From an uncultured Bacteriovoracaceae bacterium (lineage in GTDB: Bacteria; Bdellovibrionota; Bacteriovoracia; Bacteriovoracales; Bacteriovoracaceae), in assembly GCA_938017795.1 (NCBI GenBank), contig CALIJZ010000094.1, positions 1-38,718 of the forward strand: a stretch of DNA of 38,718 nucleotides, in the 5' to 3' direction. Below, piece after piece: positions 1-9,848 of this stretch (within the stretch, counting starts at the first letter, position 1; each line of letters opens with the position of its first letter). Below the pieces are notes generated by a model. It did no database searches and was not told the origin of the DNA. It was given only the letters and a program-made list of their open reading frames with translations. Made by a program: the position numbers and the translations under genes.

Positions 1-2
1 CA

Positions 3-3000
3 TGGGCGATAGGTACATTAAACTCAGGGTCTAATGAAGTATTAACCCTAAGATGTGTTGCTGATGCAGCCGCAGCAGCAACTACAATTACTAATACAAT
101 TACAACTGCAAATATATCTCTTGATCAAACAGATGGTAACGCTGGTAATGATGGATCAAGCGCTAATGTTAATGTTGGAGATGATACAGATTTATCAGTA
201 GTTAAAACTGTCAATGGTCTAGATTCAGTAAATGTTAATGAAGGTGCAAATGTAACTTTTGAAATCGTTGTGACTAATGAAGGACCAGCAGCGGCTACAA
301 CTGTTGAAGTAACAGATCTTTGTCCAACAGGTTCAACGTATTCAAGTCACGTTGCAGGTGTTGGAACTTACACCTCTGGAACAGGTTTATGGGCGATTGG
401 ATCACTTGCAGTAAGTGGCAGTGCTAGTTTAGATTTAGTTTGTACAATTAATTCAGCAACGGCCGGTGATTTCATAAGAAATATAATTACTACTGCTAGT
501 ATAAGTTTTGATCAAACAGATATAGATGCTAGTAATGATAGAGCTGATGCGGAAGTTTTTGTTGATGGTGGATCTATTGCTACAGATATAGAAATTAGTA
601 AGGTTGTAGATAACGCGGCTCCAACAGAAGGATCAAATATAGTTTGGACAATTACAGCTTTAAACAATGGACCATTAGATGGGATAAATATAAGTCTTAA
701 GGATTTATGTCCAGCTGGTACAACTTATGTAAGTGACGCTCCAAGTGTTGGAAGTTATGTCTCAGCAACAGGTATTTGGACAGTAGGAACTTTAGCTAAC
801 ACAGCTTCAGCTACACTTGGACTAACATGTTCGGTAGATGCCGGGACAGCAGGTCAAACAATTATAAATGAAACAAGTAACTTTACTCTTGATAACGGAG
901 ATACAGTAACAACTAATAATATAGGAACTGCTAGTGTTACAGTTGTAGCAGTTGCTGATCTTGTAACAACTAAAGTTGTAGATAATGCTACTCCTGATGA
1001 GGGTGATATTGTTAAGTTTACAATTACAATTACTAATAATGGTCCAGCGGGGGCAAGTGGAGTTAACTTAACTGATACTTGTCCAGCTGGAACAACCTAT
1101 TCAAGTAGTACAACAACTCAGGGAATTTACTCAGGAACTAGTGGAGTGTGGGAAGCTGGAGATTTGGTAAACGCAGCTATCGCTACTTTAGAGCTAAGTT
1201 GTAGAGTAGATGCTGGTACAGCAGGAACTTTAATTACAAATACAGCGACAGTACCAACCTCAACAAATACTACAGACCCAAGCACAGCTGGAGATGATTT
1301 AACTGAAGATATTAATGTTGGAGATAATGCAGACCTTGTAACTAATAAAATTGTAGATAATGCTTCACCAACTGTTGGTGATACAGTTTATTTTTATATT
1401 TCGATTACAAATAATGGACCATCTGAAGCAACAAATGTTGAGCTAACAGACTTATGTCCAAGTCAAACGACTTATGCAAATCATTTTACAATCTTTGGAA
1501 CATATACTTCAGGAACTGGACTTTGGTCAATTCCAAGTGTTATTTCTGGAGGTGCTGTTCAATTAGCTCTTGGTTGTAAAGTAGATGATACTAGTGCAGG
1601 TGATTTGATAACCAATACAACTACTGCAGCAATTAGTGATCAAACTGACCCAACAACTGTTGGTGATGTACTCAGTGCAAGTTTAACTCCTACAAGTGAT
1701 GAACAATGTGGTCATGATTTTAGTACAGCAACTCGTTATGATGACTTTGGAGATGGAGCTTCCTTAACAACAGCTTTTGAAATTGGAAATCCGATTCAAT
1801 TAGATCACCTTGCTAATACAAGTACTGATTGGTCTGCAAATAAATTTTTCATTCTATGTCATGACATAGATATGAATGGGATTGCTGCTAAGCAAATTGG
1901 AACTAATACTGGTGCAAATGTATTTAATGGTAACTTTAATGGTAATAATAAAGAAATTCAAAACTTCAGTTCAACGACAGGTGGAGTGTTTGGTTATGCT
2001 CGAGATGCTGAAATCTATGATTTAACAATTAGAGATTCAGCTATTACTTGTAGTACAAGCTGTGGATCGTTAGTTAATTTAATTTATCCAGGACTTGTTG
2101 ATATTGATAATATTAAAGTTGTAGGTACTTCAACTCTAACTTGTAATCATACTTGTGGTGGAGTTATCGGATATGTAACATCTGGATCAGATTTAGAAAT
2201 CCATGATGTTTTAAATGAGTCAGACGTTACTTCAACTAATACAGGAACATCCAGAGCCGGTGGAATTATTGGATGGCATTATGTATCTGGAATAGAGACA
2301 GAGAAACTAAAAAATACTGGTGATATAAGTGGTAGTGGATCTCAAATTGGTGGAATCATTGGCTATGCTCGTTATGATAAACCATCCTCGTTAGAAGATT
2401 TAGTAAACGAAGGTAATATAAGTTGTAATGATGGTTATTGTACCGATGTTGGTGGAATCATAGGTTATAATGCAGCCTTTCCTGGAGCAGGTGTAGTAGA
2501 TATTCATAATTGCTCTAGTTCTGGAAATATTTCTGTAGTAACAGCGGCTAATCAAACAGGTGGAGCCTTTGGATCAGTTCAAGGTCGAAGTGCAACTGAT
2601 ATAATTGAAATAAGTGATTGTCATGTAAAAGAAGGCGTCACTGTCTCTGGTGCGGTTGTTCAAACTAGTAGATATTATGTTGGTGGATTTGTTGGATACT
2701 TCGGAGGAGTTGCAACAGATAAATCACTAATAAAAGATTCTTCTACAAAAGCAGATGTTGAAGGAGCAAGAAGAGTTGGTGGATTTGTAGGAATGCAATT
2801 TGCAAATACTAGAATTGAAAACTCTCAAGCTCATGGAGATGTTTTTGGACACTTTGTTCGTATTGGTGGATTTGCAGGATGGCAGTCAGGGACATCTACA
2901 ATTATTGATTCAACTTACTTAGGTGATAGTGTTGAAGGTGATTATTATGTTGGCGGATTTGTAGGGAATATGGGTAATGGTGCAACTGATGCATGTATTA

Positions 3001-4532
3001 TTGAAAACTCAGAAGTTGTAGATGCGAGTGTTATTGCTACGACTAATGGTTATACAGGTGGTTTTGTTGGTTCAATGATAAGGCAATCTTTAATTAAAGA
3101 TTCAAAAGCTACAGTTAAAGAAGTAAGTTCTATACAACAATATACAGGTGGATTTGTAGGTTTAATGCAATTTAATTCTGTAATTCAAAATTCTTCAGTT
3201 CATCCAAGTGATCAAAATGCTTTTGTAAAAATGGTACCAACAAGGGATCAAGCAGGTGGTTTTGTTGGAAGAACTGGAGCAAGTCTAACAGATGTAAATA
3301 CGATTGAAGATTCTTACACGGCAGTAAATGTAAAAGATTGTAGACAATACTGTGGTGGATTTACTGGATACACTTACGGAGATAGTGTTTATACAGGTAA
3401 CGAAACGACATCAAGTGTAACAGCAGCAGGTAATTATGCTGGTGGATTTGTTGGTTATTCTTATAACGTTAATGGAAATGGAGCACTCTATGAAGATAAT
3501 GTTGCAAGAGGTGAAGTAAATGCTGGAAATAGTTATGGTGTCGGAGGATTTGTAGGTTATGTAAATGGAGTTCAAGATTTTATTGAATCTCGTTATATAG
3601 GACCTGGAGTTGAAACATGGAGATATGGTGGCGGATTTGCTGGAATGATTTATGCTAGAACAGGTACGGTTAATATTTTAAGGTCTTATTCCAGTGCTGA
3701 TTCTGTAACTTGTACATATAATGCAAACAATGGAAGTGAGCGTTGTGCTGGATTTGCTGGATATCTATATGCCTATACTGGTAATACTTTAAATATTGAA
3801 GACAGCTTTGCAAGAGTAGATAAAGTTGAAGCCTCAAGACAAGTTGCTGGTTTTGCAGCAGTAGTTACTGGTCAAGGAGGAGGAACTACTAATATTAGAA
3901 GATCATTTGTTTCTCCTGGGTTAGGAAGAACAAATAATGGAGCTGGATATTATAGTGGTGGTTTTATAGGTCAGTATACAAATACGAATGGAGTTATTGA
4001 AGATTCCTATACAAGGTTAGATCTTGACTTAGAAGCAAACACTGCAAACTCTTCTTATGCAGGTGGGTTCATTGGATATAAAACTAGCAATACTACTAAA
4101 ACAGTTAGTAGAACTTATACAACTTCGTTTGTTGATGATAATTCAAGGTATTCAAGAGTCGCTGGTTACTTAGGATATTGGGCCAACTCTGGTGGAATGT
4201 TCATAATTGAAGATTCGTTTACTGCAAGTGATGATCTATTAGATCCTCGTCTTGATGCTGACTTCTTTAGTGGTAGAACAGCCGATGCTAATAATGTATT
4301 TAATAATGTTTGGTATTGGAGTGGAGCAACTTGTAATGATACACCTTGTGATGGTAGTCGAGGAGGTTCGGCTCAAGCAACAAGGACTAATTTCTATAAC
4401 CCTGCTACAGCACCTTTAAATACTTGGAACTTTACTACTATTTGGGAAGCACGAGCAACAGATTACCCTATATTGAGATGTTCTCCAGCAGGCTCATCTG
4501 AGTTTTGTGATGAATGGGATGATGCTCAATAA
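3..4532 (+). CDS. Giant surface protein, 3' part: DUF11 repeats followed by a GLUG-repeat solenoid (partial)
   Basis: The frame is open to the left edge of the window, so the N-terminus and signal peptide are missing; the first in-frame ATG (270) lies inside a repeat and is not a real start. About 125-residue repeats begin near bases 180, 578, 954 and 1329, after a partial one at the edge. Each carries a 'KxVDNxxPxxG' opening, an 'ITNNGP' motif and a paired 'LCP...LxC' cysteine pattern, which is the DUF11 / conserved-repeat beta-sandwich type. From about 1700 to 4300 the protein changes to roughly 22 GLUG-like motifs of the form GGFVGY/GGIIGY, alternating with 'IEDSxT' strands, as expected of a right-handed beta-solenoid. 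The C-terminus (near WEARATDYPILRC) has no sorting motif or barrel that I recognise. Likely role: surface adhesin or stalk-like envelope protein. The repeat families are recognised with confidence; the function is inferred. Confidence 0.85.
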   Translation, partial: WAIGTLNSGSNEVLTLRCVADAAAAATTITNTITTANISLDQTDGNAGNDGSSANVNVGDDTDLSVVKTVNGLDSVNVNEGANVTFEIVVTNEGPAAATTVEVTDLCPTGSTYSSHVAGVGTYTSGTGLWAIGSLAVSGSASLDLVCTINSATAGDFIRNIITTASISFDQTDIDASNDRADAEVFVDGGSIATDIEISKVVDNAAPTEGSNIVWTITALNNGPLDGINISLKDLCPAGTTYVSDAPSVGSYVSATGIWTVGTLANTASATLGLTCSVDAGTAGQTIINETSNFTLDNGDTVTTNNIGTASVTVVAVADLVTTKVVDNATPDEGDIVKFTITITNNGPAGASGVNLTDTCPAGTTYSSSTTTQGIYSGTSGVWEAGDLVNAAIATLELSCRVDAGTAGTLITNTATVPTSTNTTDPSTAGDDLTEDINVGDNADLVTNKIVDNASPTVGDTVYFYISITNNGPSEATNVELTDLCPSQTTYANHFTIFGTYTSGTGLWSIPSVISGGAVQLALGCKVDDTSAGDLITNTTTAAISDQTDPTTVGDVLSASLTPTSDEQCGHDFSTATRYDDFGDGASLTTAFEIGNPIQLDHLANTSTDWSANKFFILCHDIDMNGIAAKQIGTNTGANVFNGNFNGNNKEIQNFSSTTGGVFGYARDAEIYDLTIRDSAITCSTSCGSLVNLIYPGLVDIDNIKVVGTSTLTCNHTCGGVIGYVTSGSDLEIHDVLNESDVTSTNTGTSRAGGIIGWHYVSGIETEKLKNTGDISGSGSQIGGIIGYARYDKPSSLEDLVNEGNISCNDGYCTDVGGIIGYNAAFPGAGVVDIHNCSSSGNISVVTAANQTGGAFGSVQGRSATDIIEISDCHVKEGVTVSGAVVQTSRYYVGGFVGYFGGVATDKSLIKDSSTKADVEGARRVGGFVGMQFANTRIENSQAHGDVFGHFVRIGGFAGWQSGTSTIIDSTYLGDSVEGDYYVGGFVGNMGNGATDACIIENSEVVDASVIATTNGYTGGFVGSMIRQSLIKDSKATVKEVSSIQQYTGGFVGLMQFNSVIQNSSVHPSDQNAFVKMVPTRDQAGGFVGRTGASLTDVNTIEDSYTAVNVKDCRQYCGGFTGYTYGDSVYTGNETTSSVTAAGNYAGGFVGYSYNVNGNGALYEDNVARGEVNAGNSYGVGGFVGYVNGVQDFIESRYIGPGVETWRYGGGFAGMIYARTGTVNILRSYSSADSVTCTYNANNGSERCAGFAGYLYAYTGNTLNIEDSFARVDKVEASRQVAGFAAVVTGQGGGTTNIRRSFVSPGLGRTNNGAGYYSGGFIGQYTNTNGVIEDSYTRLDLDLEANTANSSYAGGFIGYKTSNTTKTVSRTYTTSFVDDNSRYSRVAGYLGYWANSGGMFIIEDSFTASDDLLDPRLDADFFSGRTADANNVFNNVWYWSGATCNDTPCDGSRGGSAQATRTNFYNPATAPLNTWNFTTIWEARATDYPILRCSPAGSSEFCDEWDDAQ

Positions 4533-4545
4533 ATTATTCGTTAAA

Positions 4546-4567
4546 TATGCCAGAAAAATATGGCATA
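4546..4567 (+). terminator. Weak hairpin after the surface-protein gene
   Basis: TATGCCA and TGGCATA form a perfect 7-bp stem around an 8-base loop, 14 bases after the stop codon. No uridine run follows directly, so it is a poor intrinsic terminator; it may only protect the mRNA end. Confidence 0.3.
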
Positions 4568-4630
4568 ACTTATATTAAATTACCTTTTTGCATTAAATTT
4601 TTCTAAAATTTAGCTGAAAAAAAATCCTTG

Positions 4631-4648
4631 TATAATATTTAATATAAT
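4631..4648 (+). promoter_or_regulatory. Candidate -10 boxes for the downstream lipoprotein gene
   Basis: Two TATAAT hexamers lie 12 bases apart (4631-4636 and 4643-4648), 40-60 bases before the lipoprotein start. No convincing -35 box is visible at 16-18 bases, and the region is very AT-rich, so one or both could be chance. Confidence 0.4.
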
Positions 4649-4690
4649 TAATAACTTACCGATAGCTTGTTATCTTTATAAAAGGAAAAA

Positions 4691-6304
4691 ATGAAATATA
4701 TCTTTATATTTGTTCTCTTGATTTCTTGTAATAATAAAAATGCTTTATTATTTGATGGTAGTATTTTGGGAGTTGATTTAGATCCTATCTCAGGTGCACC
4801 TAATTCTTTAAATAATACTTTATTAGGAACTTGTGAACCCAATAATGGTTCTGTAAGTGTAAACTGTGGAGCAAATACAGTTAATACTGTTTGTATTAAT
4901 GGAAGCTTTTCATCAAGTGGAATAGACTTTGGTCCTGCTTCTCCTGTAACTTGTAGTGCTAGTATTAGTGATTCTTCAGGCACAGTTGCAAGTGATGTAG
5001 AAGAAGCTTACACCGTTTATGCTTTTTGGGATACATCTCATAATTGTGGAACTTACTCTCTTGGAGGGGCTAGTTCACTTCCTAATGCAGCTTTAAATTT
5101 AACTGATATTTGCAATTTTACCCAATCACAAGAACCTTCTTTAGGCGGAGGAATAGGTGGAAGCCTATTAGGTGGTGGAGGTAGTAAAGGAGGCGGTCTT
5201 ACCGGAGGTTCATCTGGAGGTTCTTCTGGGTCAACAGTAAATGTGAATGGTGATCGCGTAGATAAATTTTATCTTAAAAAAAGCAATGGTGATTCTGTTA
5301 CTATTGGTAAAGGTGAACTCGTTATAAATACATGTGCAGGTAATTTAAATTTAACTTATAATATTGGCGATACAATAAGTAGTCCCACTTCATTTGTTGG
5401 AACCGGTGTGTTTTTAGGGAATGAATTAGCTCATTTAAATACCTTAACAAAAGTTAATACTATAACTCCTGCTCCAGTGTTTGCAGACGGGCAGCAGATA
5501 GAGTTTTTTAAAGAGGATTTAGTAAATATTGTAGGCAATGGTTTAAGGTCTTTGGATTTCAATAATCCATCTTTTGTTGGTAATGAATTATTTAATAATG
5601 CTTGTGATTGGAAAATCAGTGTTAAAGTTCTCGAGGATGAAAATTTAGTTAGTTCTCAAAATTTAGATAACTTCACCACTTTACCTAAGAGTTGTACCGA
5701 TACAAGAAGCAACTTGGTGGTTAATACTCAGGTTGTTTCTACAACAGAGCTAAGATATACGTACCTTGATGGTGCGACAATTTCAATTATTAACCTTGCT
5801 CCAGCTGATAAGAAACCTCTTAAAATTAGTGATGGAGGCTGGCAACTTATCCATACTATTGTTGGAAACTCTTACCCAGCTCCTGCAGGAGATGAAATTA
5901 TTCCTAAGTCTTACTCGAACGGAAATTATAATGTCAATCATACTCCAGATAGATGTGCAATTAAAAGAGTTCAATCCAGTCAACCTATTTGGGGACTTGA
6001 GTTTACTATTGCAGATATGGATAGAACTACAAGTTTTTCTGAAGAATTAGTTTCCTTTCAACCAGATCATATTGATTTCACTTTTACACAAGGTGATACC
6101 TCTACAACTCTTCAAACTAAACCATCAGGAGCTTTTGATACACTTTTAATTCATCCTGCCACAGGAACCTCAGCTCCTGGTGCCAAGCTTGAATTTCATA
6201 ATGCTCCAGCTCTTTTTGAGTACGAGTACTGTTCGAATAATCAGTCAGGTGTTAGTGGTGGATCAAATTCAACGATAACAAGACTAAGAAGAGAATGTTT
6301 TTAA
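4691..6304 (+). CDS. Secreted lipoprotein with a Gly/Ser-rich linker, function unknown
   Basis: 537 residues. A short hydrophobic signal ends in the lipobox LISC with Cys13 as the predicted lipidated residue. The ATG at 4691 has an AAGGA ribosome site 5-9 bases upstream. Residues 14-150 form a Cys-containing, Ser/Thr/Asn-rich N-terminal part. A low-complexity Gly/Ser stretch follows (about residues 151-182), then a larger C-terminal region of about 350 residues with scattered cysteines (for example near ACDW, KSCTD, DRCAIK and YEYCS). The composition resembles the surface protein upstream, 158 bases away, so both may belong to the same envelope layer. No known domain recognised. The minus-strand frame across its 5' end is a shadow. 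Confidence 0.8.
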   Translation: MKYIFIFVLLISCNNKNALLFDGSILGVDLDPISGAPNSLNNTLLGTCEPNNGSVSVNCGANTVNTVCINGSFSSSGIDFGPASPVTCSASISDSSGTVASDVEEAYTVYAFWDTSHNCGTYSLGGASSLPNAALNLTDICNFTQSQEPSLGGGIGGSLLGGGGSKGGGLTGGSSGGSSGSTVNVNGDRVDKFYLKKSNGDSVTIGKGELVINTCAGNLNLTYNIGDTISSPTSFVGTGVFLGNELAHLNTLTKVNTITPAPVFADGQQIEFFKEDLVNIVGNGLRSLDFNNPSFVGNELFNNACDWKISVKVLEDENLVSSQNLDNFTTLPKSCTDTRSNLVVNTQVVSTTELRYTYLDGATISIINLAPADKKPLKISDGGWQLIHTIVGNSYPAPAGDEIIPKSYSNGNYNVNHTPDRCAIKRVQSSQPIWGLEFTIADMDRTTSFSEELVSFQPDHIDFTFTQGDTSTTLQTKPSGAFDTLLIHPATGTSAPGAKLEFHNAPALFEYEYCSNNQSGVSGGSNSTITRLRRECF

Positions 6305-6398
6305 TTTTTTTAGCTTTGAAGCAAAACAAGTTTTAATACAAAAAACTTTAAAGATACAATTATCTAAAAAGTACATGAGATGTGAGATTCGAAAGAAA

Positions 6399-7574
6399 TT
6401 AAATATAGTCAAAAGAATCTAAGGAGCTATTTTTTTCTTCTTTGGAGAAATAAGGAGCTCTGTCATCATTAATATGTAAGCATCTTCCAAGCTTTAACAT
6501 ATGTGCTTTGTTTTCAGGACCACTTTTTTTTGACTTTAAATTTATTAAATGCTGTTGGTACATCTCATCAAATGATTTGAGATTTTTACTTATTAAAACA
6601 TCATCAATGATACTTTTCCCACCATTATAAGCAGCTCCTAAAAGTTGTAAGGCCCTAAAGCGATCAAGATCACTACTTATGAGACCATCAATATTTTCTA
6701 AAATTTCTTCATGAGTATATTCATTTTGAAAAAACTTTTTACCTCGATAATATAGATATCCATCGATCTTTGTTGTTAAGGAAAAAAGATGAAAAGAAGA
6801 GAGGAAAATATTATGTTGATAAAAGTATGGATAAATTTGATTAAGCATAATATCACTACTATCTATGATTTTTCTCCAGTTTAATTTATAAGGAATTATA
6901 AGAGTCTTAGGATTGCGATCATAGAAATATTCTTTACCAAAAGCTGTGTATTTCTCTGCTCTATAAACCTTTCTGAAAATATCAGAGCACCACTTTATAG
7001 CTTTCTTACATTCTTTTAGGACCTTGGTGTCATTTGGATCACACTCAAACCTTGAGAGGTATCTTTGATAGGTATTATCTTCACCAAATAAAGGTACAAT
7101 CTCTCGACACCTTTTATATTCATCTTTATCTAAGCTTTCATAGTTAACGTCTTTCATTTGTTCAGTTATAGAAACTTTATGTATTTGAGAAATTCCATGA
7201 GCAGGAGCACTATCTTCACTTTCATTAAATCTAGACTCTACAAACATATTACAACTATTAAACTTCCAAGGTATTCCAGTAATATCCTGGATTTTTTTAG
7301 AATATTTGATTATTGAATCGACATAATCCTCATAAGTGGAGTGGGCATGACTTTGAGAAGATTTTTCCTCAAATTTTATAAAATAATCACGTAATTGCTC
7401 TTCACTTTTGATATATGAGTTCGAGTCTTCAAATTTACGTAAATAGACACTTGTTTCTCTAAATTCTTCAATATCTGTAATGGTCTTTTTTGATACGTAT
7501 TTAGGGGGTTCTGAGCGTACGACCTGCTTCTTACTACAAGAGAAGATAAGAGCTAATATAAAGAAGTTTTTCAC
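6399..7574 (-). CDS. SLT-type lytic transglycosylase-like lipoprotein
   Basis: 391 residues from a GTG start at 7574. A TTG start at 7640 is possible, but a perfect TATAAT box abuts that TTG, so transcription should begin downstream of it. From the GTG the protein starts MKNFFILALIFSC, a compact lipoprotein signal with Cys13 at the lipidation site. Glu113 in 'FVESRFN' fits the catalytic glutamate of the GEWL/SLT fold. It is followed by 'APAHGISQI', matching the usual A.GLMQ motif, and by 'LGAAYNGG' (residues 314-319), matching AAYNAG. The family cleaves peptidoglycan glycan strands to 1,6-anhydro ends. The gap between the second and third motifs is about 185 residues, much longer than in typical SLT domains. 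No strong Shine-Dalgarno sequence is visible. Family assignment is fairly sure; activity is inferred. Confidence 0.75.
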   Translation of the reverse strand: MKNFFILALIFSCSKKQVVRSEPPKYVSKKTITDIEEFRETSVYLRKFEDSNSYIKSEEQLRDYFIKFEEKSSQSHAHSTYEDYVDSIIKYSKKIQDITGIPWKFNSCNMFVESRFNESEDSAPAHGISQIHKVSITEQMKDVNYESLDKDEYKRCREIVPLFGEDNTYQRYLSRFECDPNDTKVLKECKKAIKWCSDIFRKVYRAEKYTAFGKEYFYDRNPKTLIIPYKLNWRKIIDSSDIMLNQIYPYFYQHNIFLSSFHLFSLTTKIDGYLYYRGKKFFQNEYTHEEILENIDGLISSDLDRFRALQLLGAAYNGGKSIIDDVLISKNLKSFDEMYQQHLINLKSKKSGPENKAHMLKLGRCLHINDDRAPYFSKEEKNSSLDSFDYI

Positions 7575-7640
7575 TAGATAAAGTTTAACATAATCAAGAG
7601 ATTGAGTTGGCTCAAAGAAGATTTTTACAATAATGATCAA

Positions 7641-7646
7641 ATTATA
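7641..7646 (-). promoter_or_regulatory. -10 box (TATAAT) of the SLT-like lipoprotein gene
   Basis: Read on the minus strand this is a perfect TATAAT ending directly before the TTG at 7638-7640. A start point about 7 bases downstream would leave a 5' leader of about 60 bases before the GTG at 7574. No good -35 box is seen. Confidence 0.5.
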
Positions 7647-7712
7647 GTCAGAATTTGAAATATTGATAGGATTGAGCTGAATGAAGCTCTCAAGACGATA
7701 AACTATTAATCT

Positions 7713-9848
7713 ATGAATATAGCAAAATTTCTATTAATAATCTTATTATCGATGTCTGGGAACTCTCAGGACATTGCTGTAGGAATCTCTTCAAAAGGCT
7801 TTAAAAAGGCCCTTGGTGCTTCATTGACTAATATGCTCGGTACTAAAAAGATACTTTCTTTAGATAAAGAGGAAGTAAAATTCGGTGTAAATTTAGAAAT
7901 TTTGAATAAGGAAAAAGTATCTGAAACAGACTTTTTACTTGTTTATGGAAAACATATGCTAAATATCAATTTTGATGAAGCTTTTAGACTTGGATTTGTA
8001 TTATCTGGTTTAAATGCAAGCGTTGAAATGGGTAAGCTTGATTTAAATCTAGGAAAAGCTCAACAACGATCATCACGAGTAAAGATACCTGTCTCAGGTT
8101 CAATAAATCTTAAAAAAATCTCTATAGAAATAGATAAGGTAGAGCTTGATAAAGCAACACTTACCGATAAAAACGTATCAAAGCAGCGCTTATTAATTGA
8201 AAAGCTTCATAGACTTAATAGTATAGAATCATTTGATACTGCTGAAAAATTGGAACTAAAGAAAGCAATTCAGATAGATGCTTGTATAAAAGAGCAGTAC
8301 AAAGTAACTAGTGATCATGTAAATGTTGTCTCGAGAGGTCATAAGGTTAATGGACAAAACTTAAAATTAGCTTTTAAAGCAAATGCTATTATTGATTATA
8401 AAGAAAGCACTGGAGTCGTTAGTTTTGAAGATTTCTCAATTATTGATAATCTATCAAATGATAACTTTCAAGATCTCTTAAATGTAGATTTTAATACCTC
8501 TGGATTTGAGTTATTCGAAAACCGGGCAATTACAGATTCTGGAAAAAAGCAGTTAAATGTAAATTGTTATAACTTAAAGGGTACAAACTCAGGAATGAGA
8601 GAAAAATTAATTGAAGGGATGTTAATCCCTAAAGTCCAAGAGATTTTATCTTCGAAAGTTGCAAATTTAATTGAAGAAAAAGCTTATCCAGAACTATTAA
8701 AAACTGTAGAGAAACAAAAAATTAGTTTTAAAAGAGTCTTTGATATAAAATTTAGCCCTAAGAAAGTAAAAATAGATGAAGTTAAAAAGATCGAACACAT
8801 TATAGCAGATAGCTTTAACGAACTGATCATAAGTCCCAAGATTAATAAAATTAGTACTCATAATAATAACGTAAGCGTAGAGATAGAAAATTCAATAGAA
8901 ATAGATGAAAAAAGAATTACGTGTGATTATTCAAGCCTAGAAAATAAAGAAAATTGTTCTCGATTTACTGGATCACCTGTACCACATACATTCAAGACTG
9001 ATTCTAAAGTAAGCTTTAATGCAACTTTACTTACTAGTATTGTTAATAAATTTGATGACCTCCTGTTAAGTCATTACAGTAGTAAAGTTGATTTGCTAAA
9101 AGATGAAGAAGGAAGAGAATTATTAACTCTTAAGAATCATGATATTTTTGTTAACCCGGTTGATGAGAACACATTAGATTTATCCTTATTATTGAATGTA
9201 GAAACAAGATCATTGAAAAAACTTTTAAAGCTAGCACTTATAAATAAATTTCAAATTAAAAACAGCTATTGGGGATTAAAGAATAAATTCTGTAGTTTCG
9301 TTACTAAGATTCATTGGATTAATGCATACCTTATTCCAAGTTGTATCGATCATGCCGAGAAATTTGAAGAATATGAAGATCTAGAATTAGCTCTTGATTT
9401 CAGAATAGAATTAAAAAAAGAAGATGGAGTCTATAGATTATTTATAAACCTTCCAAGTGCTAAGGAAGTATTTAAAAGTAAATACTCAGATACGAATTTT
9501 AAAGATTTTTATGTTTTAAAGCTTGTTCATAATCTTTTAAATGAAAGAGACATAGTGATTGACCTTAATGGTGTTCTACCTCTTGGCAAGGTAACAGTTT
9601 ATAAATTCCCTGGTCTTTACAAGAAAGTTTTAGAAAAAATTGAGAATAAAGCAAAGATTAAGTTTTTATTTAATGAAGAAGTTCCTTATATTTCTTTGCC
9701 AATAGATCTAAAGAAAATCAATGAGAAATCACCAGTTGAGATTAAGGAAATCCATTTAGATAATGGTGGTCATTTTCATTTCGATTTAAATTTTACTGAA
9801 AAAATATTTAATAAAATACCTCTTAAAAACGAAGTGACTATAAAATGA
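7713..9848 (+). CDS. Large secreted protein, possible TULIP/BPI-like lipid-binding fold (first of a pair)
   Basis: 711 residues with a Sec signal peptide (hydrophobic residues about 4-15, cleavage near residue 19). The remainder is alternating amphipathic strands and a few long helices. After the signal the segment 'VGISSKGFKKALG' and the strand-rich repeats ('INLKKISIEIDKVELDKATL') are laid out as in the N-terminal barrel of BPI/LBP/CETP-type (TULIP) proteins. Near the C-terminus 'VPYISLPIDL' before a final beta strand resembles the end of a TULIP barrel. This is fold-level inference; I see no family signature that proves it. No Shine-Dalgarno sequence precedes the ATG. The stop overlaps the next gene's ATG in an ATGA arrangement, so the two are probably translated as a pair. 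Alternative: an unrelated periplasmic beta-rich scaffold. Confidence 0.75.
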   Translation: MNIAKFLLIILLSMSGNSQDIAVGISSKGFKKALGASLTNMLGTKKILSLDKEEVKFGVNLEILNKEKVSETDFLLVYGKHMLNINFDEAFRLGFVLSGLNASVEMGKLDLNLGKAQQRSSRVKIPVSGSINLKKISIEIDKVELDKATLTDKNVSKQRLLIEKLHRLNSIESFDTAEKLELKKAIQIDACIKEQYKVTSDHVNVVSRGHKVNGQNLKLAFKANAIIDYKESTGVVSFEDFSIIDNLSNDNFQDLLNVDFNTSGFELFENRAITDSGKKQLNVNCYNLKGTNSGMREKLIEGMLIPKVQEILSSKVANLIEEKAYPELLKTVEKQKISFKRVFDIKFSPKKVKIDEVKKIEHIIADSFNELIISPKINKISTHNNNVSVEIENSIEIDEKRITCDYSSLENKENCSRFTGSPVPHTFKTDSKVSFNATLLTSIVNKFDDLLLSHYSSKVDLLKDEEGRELLTLKNHDIFVNPVDENTLDLSLLLNVETRSLKKLLKLALINKFQIKNSYWGLKNKFCSFVTKIHWINAYLIPSCIDHAEKFEEYEDLELALDFRIELKKEDGVYRLFINLPSAKEVFKSKYSDTNFKDFYVLKLVHNLLNERDIVIDLNGVLPLGKVTVYKFPGLYKKVLEKIENKAKIKFLFNEEVPYISLPIDLKKINEKSPVEIKEIHLDNGGHFHFDLNFTEKIFNKIPLKNEVTIK

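Noticed and set aside
4648..4983. Minus-strand 111-residue frame over the lipoprotein 5' end
   Set aside because: It overlaps the signal peptide region of a well-supported lipoprotein gene and lacks a ribosome site or recognisable domain.
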